Assembly (NCBI GenBank): GCA_001818355.1
Contig: MHKJ01000009.1
Coordinates: 1 to 13,252 of the forward strand
DNA: 13,252 nucleotides
Origin: Candidatus Kerfeldbacteria bacterium RIFOXYC2_FULL_38_9
GTDB taxonomy: Bacteria > Patescibacteriota > Patescibacteriia > UBA9570 > XYC2-FULL-38-9
Reading direction: 5' to 3'
Below, piece after piece: positions 1-5,402 of the stretch (position 1 is its first letter; each line of letters begins with the position of its first letter). Both the position numbers and the translations under genes were made by a program. The notes below the pieces were generated by a model. It was not told the DNA's origin and ran no database searches. It worked only from the letters and a program-made list of their open reading frames with translations.

Positions 1-1055
1 AAAAATATCAAAATGTCATTATTATCGCCAACGGCGGATCCAGAACCACGGCCTTGGGTTTTTATCAAGCCTTAAAAAATCCTGCGTCCAAAAAAAACTT
101 TGAATTTTTAAGCACCATGGATCCGGCGGTAATTTTCGCTTTAAAGAAAAAATATTCTCCTCAAAACACTTTAGTCATGCCCATTTCCAAAAGCGGCGCC
201 AATGTGGACGTACTAGAGCCTTTGTTGCAATTTTTAAATTATCCCGTTTTGCCCGTAACCTCACAGCACCAAGGTGTGCTCTGCGAAATTGCGCAAAAAT
301 ATCATTGGCCAATCATCAATCATCCGGAAGTGGGCGGGCGGTTTTCCGGCAGAACCGAATGCGGTTTTGCTCCGGCTATTTTAATGAATTTACCAGTTGC
401 AAAAATAAATCAAGCCGCTGTTGACGCCTATCAAACTTTAAGTTATCAAGCGCCGCTTAAAAAAAACCCTGCTTTTTTAGCCGCGGCGATTTCTTGGCTT
501 TTAGAAAAAAAGGGTTATACGGAAATTTTTATGCCAGTTTACTCGGCCAGTTTAGCCGGTTTTTTACCTTTACTAACTCAACTGATTCATGAAAGTACGG
601 GCAAAAACAAAAAAGGTCAAACTTTTTACGGAGCAGAAGCGCCTGAATCTCAGCACCATACCAACCAACGTTTTTTCGGCGGTAAGCGTAATGTTTTCGG
701 TTGGTTCATCACGGTTACTGACACCAAGCATAATTTGATTACCAAAGTTCCTGCAAAAATTAAAAAATTAGCTTTACGCCATAGCACTTTGGTCGCTTTG
801 CACAACATTCCTTTACAAACCGCTTTGCAATTTGATTATCAAGGTGTGGCGGAAAACGCCAACAAATTGCATATTCCCAATATGACTTTGACGGTATCTC
901 AAGTTTGCCCGGAAAGCGTGGGCGAACTTTTATCTTTTTTTCATTATTATGCGGTTTATTCCGCCCTGTTACGTCAACAAAATCCTTTTGATCAGCCGGA
1001 AGTAGAAGCCGCCAAAGCCGTTAGTTTTAAAAAACGCCAAGTTTATTCCATATGA
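1..1055 (+). CDS. pgi: Glucose-6-phosphate isomerase, 5' truncated by the window
   Basis: The frame is open from base 3, so the true start lies left of the window and 350 residues are visible. Bacterial enzymes usually have about 430-550 residues, so roughly 100-200 N-terminal residues are missing. The protein interconverts glucose-6-P and fructose-6-P in the cytoplasm. What shows this: a VIIIANGGS strand and loop at the left edge (family form IGIGGS); the sugar-phosphate-binding ISKSG at 183-197 (SIS domain); the hallmark GGRFS at 333-347; a QHHTNQ stretch from 651, in the place of the active-site histidine region; and a C-terminal NPFDQPEVEAAK, matching the family's closing NPFDQPGVEAYK. 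A TTG at 54 is in frame but internal, because family-conserved sequence lies upstream of it. The TGA stop overlaps the next ATG (ATGA), indicating translational coupling to the cupin gene. The family call is firm; the SIS folds and motifs exclude a simple sugar isomerase of another type. Confidence 0.9.
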   Translation, partial: KYQNVIIIANGGSRTTALGFYQALKNPASKKNFEFLSTMDPAVIFALKKKYSPQNTLVMPISKSGANVDVLEPLLQFLNYPVLPVTSQHQGVLCEIAQKYHWPIINHPEVGGRFSGRTECGFAPAILMNLPVAKINQAAVDAYQTLSYQAPLKKNPAFLAAAISWLLEKKGYTEIFMPVYSASLAGFLPLLTQLIHESTGKNKKGQTFYGAEAPESQHHTNQRFFGGKRNVFGWFITVTDTKHNLITKVPAKIKKLALRHSTLVALHNIPLQTALQFDYQGVAENANKLHIPNMTLTVSQVCPESVGELLSFFHYYAVYSALLRQQNPFDQPEVEAAKAVSFKKRQVYSI

Positions 1056-1486
1056 AAAAATTCGATCCAAAAATATTTTCCAATCAACCTTTTTGCCAAA
1101 AAATAGAAAAACCCTGGGGCTGGGAAATTCTGTGGACGAAGCCAGGCAAGCCGTATACGGGAAAAATCATCCACATTCTTGCTGGACGGCGTTTATCTTT
1201 GCAGTGGCATGATCAAAAAGAAGAAAGTATGTATTTGTTAACGGGTCAAGCTAAAATAATTTGGGAAAACAATCAAGGCGAGATGATTGAAACCGCCATG
1301 GAGGAAGGAAAAGGCTATAGTATTTGTTTGGGTCAAAAACACCGTTTGGCCGGAATTACCGATTGTGATATTGTGGAAGTGTCTACTCCGGAAATCGGCA
1401 CCACTTACCGCTTGGCAGATGATTATCAGCGCGCCGACGAAACCGCTGAGGTGCGTCAGAGCGATAATCGCGGTTGGAAATCTTAA
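1052..1486 (+). CDS. Cupin protein, mannose-6-phosphate isomerase type
   Basis: A 144-residue single-domain cupin resembling the C-terminal isomerase domain of bifunctional mannose-1-P guanylyltransferase/mannose-6-P isomerases. Seen: an N-terminal PWGWE (family PWGxE) at residues 21-25; cupin motif 1 as GRRLSLQWHDQKEE (45-58) followed by YLLTG; motif 2 as GKGYSICLGQKHRL (86-99); and a tail VEVSTPE...YRLADDYQR (108-127) typical of these cupins. Likely metal ligands are H53, E57 or E58, and H97. The second histidine of the usual HxH in motif 1 is Q55, so either the ligand set is reduced or activity is altered. The neighbour is phosphoglucose isomerase, which makes fructose-6-P, the substrate such an enzyme would convert to mannose-6-P. 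Coupling by a 4-nt overlap supports a shared pathway. It could instead be a sugar-binding or epimerase-like cupin; the exact substrate is not proven. Confidence 0.75.
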   Translation: MKKFDPKIFSNQPFCQKIEKPWGWEILWTKPGKPYTGKIIHILAGRRLSLQWHDQKEESMYLLTGQAKIIWENNQGEMIETAMEEGKGYSICLGQKHRLAGITDCDIVEVSTPEIGTTYRLADDYQRADETAEVRQSDNRGWKS

Positions 1487-1497
1487 CTAAATAGTAC

Positions 1498-2415
1498 ATG
1501 ACTGAATCTTTAATGGAAATTAGATCAAAACGCTACGGCTCTTTTTTAATGTTTCCCAGTCAAATTATCAATGAGGGCGCGCAAGCCACTTTAATAGCAG
1601 GCGTGAAAAAAGACACCAAAGAACCGGTGATCATAAAATTATCTAAAGTTTTTTCTTTGGGGTATAGCGAAGATTCTACCCCTTCTGACAAAACTCACCT
1701 TTTGCAAGAGGCGAATATTTTGGCGCAACTGCGCTATTTGGAAGGCATCCCGACTTATTTTGGCCTGCACCGTATTCGTCATGATAATAATTTGGAACAG
1801 CTGGCGTTGATCGCTCAAAGAATAGAAGGGGATAATATTGAGAAAATATTTCAACATCGCCAGAATAAACGTTTTACTGCCATAGAGGCTTTGGATTTTT
1901 TAAAAAAAGCCGCTTTGATTTTAAAAGAAACGCATAAGCGTAATATTATTCATTGTGATTTAAAATTCAGTAATTTTATGATTGATCGTCGTGATCGATT
2001 GTCAATTATTGATTGGGGTAGCGCGCAAATTATCGATCGAGCCAAAGCGGAAAAAAATGTTAAACAAAAAAAACCCATTGTAGGCACTATTCAGTTTATG
2101 TCCTATGAGCACTTAATTGGCCGCGCTCTTGATGAACGCACGGATATTTATGCTTTGGGTTTGGTGGTTGCCGTTTTAACTTACGGTCCGGCCATTAGCC
2201 AGCGTTATATTTTTGACAAAGATAAACATACTGTGGAACGACCCAAGTCGGAGTTGATTAAGGTTTTGTCCAATGGAGAAACTCCTAAATTTCATTTAAT
2301 TGCCAAACCGCGCAACCAAGCCGAACAGAAAATTTTAGAAATTGTTTATCAAATGACCGCGCCTAATAAATATTTAAGACCGCGTTCTATGCAAGCGGTT
2401 CTTGACAAATTGTAG
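1498..2415 (+). CDS. Soluble Hanks-type Ser/Thr protein kinase (non-RD)
   Basis: The 305 residues comprise only a kinase domain. There is no membrane segment and no PASTA or other sensor domain, unlike PknB/Stk1. Elements in order: a degenerate glycine loop (INEGAQATLI, 24-33), ATP-anchoring K47 in VIIKLS, alphaC glutamate E71, catalytic loop HCDLKFSN (152-159; D154, K156, N159), magnesium-binding DWG (172-174; usually DFG), activation-segment GTIQFMSYEH (196-205; E204 replaces the APE glutamate) and D216 of the F helix in ERTDIYALG. All catalytic residues are present, so it should be active. Cys153 replaces the Arg of HRD, making it non-RD, a class that often does not need activation-loop phosphorylation. 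It starts 11 bp after the cupin stop; a second in-frame ATG lies at 1513. The -35 of the next promoter overlaps its 3' end. Substrates are unknown; the Thr-rich product of the next gene is a candidate by position. Confidence 0.88.
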   Translation: MTESLMEIRSKRYGSFLMFPSQIINEGAQATLIAGVKKDTKEPVIIKLSKVFSLGYSEDSTPSDKTHLLQEANILAQLRYLEGIPTYFGLHRIRHDNNLEQLALIAQRIEGDNIEKIFQHRQNKRFTAIEALDFLKKAALILKETHKRNIIHCDLKFSNFMIDRRDRLSIIDWGSAQIIDRAKAEKNVKQKKPIVGTIQFMSYEHLIGRALDERTDIYALGLVVAVLTYGPAISQRYIFDKDKHTVERPKSELIKVLSNGETPKFHLIAKPRNQAEQKILEIVYQMTAPNKYLRPRSMQAVLDKL

Positions 2416-2429
2416 TTTTTTGCTATAAT
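2402..2429 (+). promoter_or_regulatory. Strong sigma70-type promoter with extended -10
   Basis: A perfect TTGACA -35 (2402-2407) is separated by 16 bp from a perfect TATAAT -10 (2424-2429). The -10 is preceded by TGC (2421-2423), the extended -10 TGn. Transcription should start near 2436, giving a leader of about 27 nt before the ATG at 2463. The -35 lies within the last codons of the kinase gene and the -10 just after its stop. It is the best promoter match in the window and implies high, mostly constitutive expression of the two genes downstream. Confidence 0.85.
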
Positions 2430-2462
2430 TATAGAGTGTAATTATTATTTTTTTAAAAATTT

Positions 2463-3320
2463 ATGTCACCAATAGAAGGACAATTACCCAGAAGAAGAAT
2501 ACCGTTAGCAGAAACCAAACCTGTAGTATTGCCAGAAGATGCGGTTACAGAATTTGCACAACCAGCAACCGCGCAGTTGATTTCTTTAGATGAGCGTCGC
2601 GCCCATAAGCCACCAACACCCCACACCGCCCCGGCTGAAGAAGGAACCATTACCGATATGAAAACCAGAATAATTACCCCGTTAGCCGCAACTGAAGAAG
2701 ATAGTTGGAATGTAGGAGAAATGATAGATGATGATACATCTAAATTACCAGAAAAATTAGCTGACAGACAAACTGTTAGATTATTAAGACCAACAGAAAA
2801 GTTCACTGCTATCTTACCTATGGCAGAGCAGGCTACAACTAACATGCCGGCGGAATTAAGCCCGGCAGGATCAATTTCACCAGAACTGAGAGAAGCTGTT
2901 ACTACGGAAATGCCAAATTCAGCACGAACCGCAGAGATGCGTTCTTTTACCGCAGAACAAGAAAGATTACAAAAAATCCGAGCAGAACAGTCAGGGCGTC
3001 AAAAAAGAGAACAACAAGCGGATGAATATCAAAGCTTGGAAAAACAACGTAAAGAAACGGAGGCGAAAGAGTGGTTTGTTTTAAAGCATAAGTTTTCTAT
3101 TGATCTTTTGGGTAGCGATGAATACAGCAGGGGCTGGATTGATTACTTTGCAAAAAACACAGAAACAGAATTTCCTTTAGGATCTCCTCATGATGAAAAA
3201 GAAAGAAATGTTTTGTTGTTAAATATTTTAGAAGATAAAGCCAAACAAACAGGCTTAATGTCTCAGGCGCAATCTTTCAAAGCATATGCGGAAAAATTAG
3301 TGTATAAATTGGCAGCTTAA
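2463..3320 (+). CDS. Unrecognised Thr-rich protein with coiled coil, next to kinase
   Basis: I recognise no family for these 285 residues. Residues 1-165 are low in hydrophobics and rich in Thr, Pro, Glu and Ala (20 Thr in 165), probably disordered. Residues 163-203 are Glu/Gln/Lys/Arg-rich and look like a coiled coil. Residues 204-285 look like a small helical domain with two Trp (W204, W225). There is no signal peptide or membrane segment, so it should be cytoplasmic. TDM/TNM/TEM-like tripeptides recur (64-66, 126-128, 148-150). Seven Thr (18, 36, 62, 68, 92, 104, 115) carry V, L, I or D at +3, the spacing read by FHA domains when the Thr is phosphorylated. Eleven of 19 Arg codons are AGA, against 3 of 20 in the kinase gene. 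It has its own strong promoter and sits 25 bp upstream of a lipoprotein gene. A role as kinase substrate or scaffold is inference from position and composition only. Confidence 0.8.
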   Translation: MSPIEGQLPRRRIPLAETKPVVLPEDAVTEFAQPATAQLISLDERRAHKPPTPHTAPAEEGTITDMKTRIITPLAATEEDSWNVGEMIDDDTSKLPEKLADRQTVRLLRPTEKFTAILPMAEQATTNMPAELSPAGSISPELREAVTTEMPNSARTAEMRSFTAEQERLQKIRAEQSGRQKREQQADEYQSLEKQRKETEAKEWFVLKHKFSIDLLGSDEYSRGWIDYFAKNTETEFPLGSPHDEKERNVLLLNILEDKAKQTGLMSQAQSFKAYAEKLVYKLAA

Positions 3321-3345
3321 TTTATTTTAATAATTAAAAAAACTT

Positions 3346-4392
3346 ATGAAAAAAACTTTTGGGTTATTAACCGTTTTAGTGGTCGGCGGTTTAGTGTTTA
3401 TGGGCGCAGGTTGCGGTAAGAACGGGCTGGTGAGCTCGATTACCAATACTGTTTCCGACACTGTTTCCGATGTGGCAGATAATGCCAGCGGAAAAATGTC
3501 TGAACTGGATTATTATAATTTGGTTATTGAACATGCTAATAAATTAAGTGGCAATATTGATGAATTCAATAGCAGTTTAGATACTTATGATACTTTTGCT
3601 TATGCGCGAGAAGATAAAACTTGCGATTATAAAAAACCGGCTATCTTCACCGTTACCCAAGAATTTGATGAAGCCAAAAGCGTTTTGGTAACCAGCAAGC
3701 CCACCATGGAAGACGCTACCAAGCAGGCCGCGGTAGAGGCTAAGTTCACTCCTTATTTTGACGGCTATCAAGCCATGTTGGATTCGGCGCAAACTTTTAA
3801 TGATTATTGCACCAGCGAAAAGTATAAAGATGATAATGGTGAAAAAATTCAGGTTTATTATGATGATTTAGTTGCTAAAATTGACGAGGTGACCGCCAAA
3901 CAATCAGATTTATTTGCTATCATTAAGGAATATCAAAACGGCATAGACCTGGGTATTGATGAAAATACCACCAAACCTAATGAAATGGTCATCTTGATTG
4001 AAAATGAATTAACAGATAAAACCGAAAGTATTTACCAAAACGCTTTTACGCCTTATGCCCAAGATGTTTTAGATGAAAAAGAAGCTGATTTTGCTCCGGT
4101 ACAAGCCGCTTATGACGACTTAATAGCTGACTTGGCAACTCAAAAAGGTCGAGGAGAATCTGCCGGTATTTCTCAAGATACAATGTTGGGAACCTCTTAC
4201 GATCTCTATCTGGAACAAGTGAATAGCTTTGGCGTTGAACTGGAAAAATTGGCCCGCGATCAAAAAAACGGAGAAGTAAACGCAGACAATATTTTAGACT
4301 ACGATCAAAAATTATCTCAGGCTTATCAAAGCATTATTAGTTCTCATAACAGCATTGTTGATTTATTGGACAGCTATACTCCTGTGGATTAG
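3346..4392 (+). CDS. Putative lipoprotein, DUF3829/YiiG-like
   Basis: 348 residues. The N-terminus is MKK followed by a hydrophobic stretch ending GAGC, with C23 as the likely lipidated cysteine. The lipobox is imperfect because -3 is Gly rather than Leu. After a short linker comes an all-helical acidic domain beginning about residue 51 (SELDYYNLVIEHANKL) and rich in Asp, Glu, Lys and Tyr to the end. The pattern of helices with YN and LxxY motifs recalls DUF3829 (YiiG) lipoproteins, but I hold this loosely. It should be anchored on the outer face of the cytoplasmic membrane. It is probably cotranscribed with the Thr-rich gene 25 bp upstream, since no promoter is evident in the gap, and its message ends at the terminator at 4409-4439. 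Its function is unknown; a solute-binding or structural surface role is possible. Confidence 0.75.
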   Translation: MKKTFGLLTVLVVGGLVFMGAGCGKNGLVSSITNTVSDTVSDVADNASGKMSELDYYNLVIEHANKLSGNIDEFNSSLDTYDTFAYAREDKTCDYKKPAIFTVTQEFDEAKSVLVTSKPTMEDATKQAAVEAKFTPYFDGYQAMLDSAQTFNDYCTSEKYKDDNGEKIQVYYDDLVAKIDEVTAKQSDLFAIIKEYQNGIDLGIDENTTKPNEMVILIENELTDKTESIYQNAFTPYAQDVLDEKEADFAPVQAAYDDLIADLATQKGRGESAGISQDTMLGTSYDLYLEQVNSFGVELEKLARDQKNGEVNADNILDYDQKLSQAYQSIISSHNSIVDLLDSYTPVD

Positions 4393-4402
4393 TAATCCAC
4401 AG
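4382..4402. repeat. Perfect 9-bp inverted repeat over a stop codon
   Basis: CTGTGGATT (4382-4390) and AATCCACAG (4394-4402) are perfect inverted copies around AGT. The lipoprotein stop TAG (4390-4392) sits at the apex. In RNA this folds into a 9-bp stem with a 3-nt loop, 6 nt before the terminator stem. Each arm (TGTGGATTA and its complement) is one mismatch from the DnaA box TTATCCACA, which may be chance. Confidence 0.7.
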
Positions 4403-4408
4403 TTGCTT

Positions 4409-4439
4409 AAAACTCCTCTTGTAACGAGAGGAGTTTTTT
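4409..4439 (+). terminator. Rho-independent terminator after the lipoprotein gene
   Basis: AAAACTCCTCTTG (4409-4421) pairs with CGAGAGGAGTTTT (4425-4437) around a TAA loop, with one G-T wobble. The stem is GC-rich in the middle and runs into six T residues (4434-4439). It closes the transcript from the promoter at 2402 and separates it from the ABC transporter genes. Confidence 0.9.
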
Positions 4440-4472
4440 GTTAGGATAAAATCGTCTTTTATTTTTTATCAT

Positions 4473-5402
4473 ATGATTTCGGTATCACATTTACACAAAC
4501 AATTTGGTGCGTTAACCGTTTTGGAAGATATTTCTTTTAAGGTACAAAAAGGAGAAGTTTTGGGTTTTTTAGGGCCAAACGGTGCGGGCAAAACTACTAC
4601 TATGCGCATTATTACCGGTTTTTTAACCGCTTCTTCCGGAGAAGTGACCATTGATGATCAAGATATAGTAAAAAATTCTTTAGCTACTAGAAGAAAAATT
4701 GGTTATCTGCCGGAAAATAATCCTCTCTATGATAATTTGCGAATTTATGAATATTTGGATTTTATTGCCAAAGTAAAAAAAATAACAAAACGCCAGGAGT
4801 CTTTACGGCAGGTGGTTAAAATTTGTAATTTAGAGGAAAAAATAGCCCAACCCATTGCGGATTTATCCAAGGGTTTTAGACAACGGGTTGGTTTGGCCGG
4901 TGCCATGCTGGGTAATCCGGATATTTTGATTTTAGACGAACCAACCTCCGGTCTGGATCCCAATCAAGCTTTGGAAATAAGAAAAGTTATTTCCGAAATC
5001 GGCAAAACCAAAACGATTATTTTTTCTACGCATATTTTACAAGAAGTGCAACAAATTTGCGATCGGGCTCTTATTATTAACCACGGCAAAATTGTAGCCG
5101 CGGGCACAGTGGCAGAATTGATGCAATCGGCTACCGGTAAGACTGAGGTAAAAATTATGTTGGAAACACTTAAAGAGCCGGTTGAAGAAATATCAGCAGA
5201 GCTTAAAAAAATTAACGGAGTGGTTGCGGTAATAAAAAAACAAACTGCAACCGAATTTGTAATTGCGGTAGAATCAGGAAAAGACGTGCGTTCTGACATA
5301 TTTCACACTTGTGTTAAAAAAGGTTGGGTATTGTTGGCCATGCAACAAAACGTGGCCAGTCTTGAAGATGTTTTTAGACAATTAACTACGGAAAAATCAT
5401 GA
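4473..5402 (+). CDS. ABC transporter ATPase, Gld/ABC-2 type
   Basis: 309 residues forming one nucleotide-binding domain plus a C-terminal extension. Seen: Walker A GPNGAGKTT (34-42, K40); YLPENNPLY (78-86), which holds the Q-loop position and resembles the GldA form; signature LSKGFRQRVGLAGA (131-144); Walker B ILILDEP (151-157, E156); D-loop SGLD; and switch H187 in STH. Residues about 220-309 form the extra domain common in ABC-2 and gliding-associated ATPases. It powers the membrane protein of the next gene, whose ATG overlaps its TGA by 4 nt (ATGA). GldA-type proteins are known in Bacteroidota gliding, but related sets occur widely in non-gliding bacteria, so motility is not implied. The start lies 33 bp after the terminator; no convincing promoter was seen in that gap, although transcription must begin there or read through. 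Confidence 0.92.
   Translation: MISVSHLHKQFGALTVLEDISFKVQKGEVLGFLGPNGAGKTTTMRIITGFLTASSGEVTIDDQDIVKNSLATRRKIGYLPENNPLYDNLRIYEYLDFIAKVKKITKRQESLRQVVKICNLEEKIAQPIADLSKGFRQRVGLAGAMLGNPDILILDEPTSGLDPNQALEIRKVISEIGKTKTIIFSTHILQEVQQICDRALIINHGKIVAAGTVAELMQSATGKTEVKIMLETLKEPVEEISAELKKINGVVAVIKKQTATEFVIAVESGKDVRSDIFHTCVKKGWVLLAMQQNVASLEDVFRQLTTEKS

Noticed and set aside
54..56. TTG as start of phosphoglucose isomerase
   Set aside because: The frame continues to the window edge with family-conserved sequence (IIIANGGS), so this is an internal codon of a truncated gene.
2453..2845. 130-aa open frame on the minus strand opposite the Thr-rich gene
   Set aside because: It is fully antisense to a longer gene with a strong promoter, has no motif, and its Ser/Val/Asn-rich composition is what reversed Thr/Glu codons give.
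4964..5299. 111-aa minus-strand frame within the ABC ATPase gene
   Set aside because: It mirrors the coding strand of a clear ATPase and shows no independent start signal or motif.
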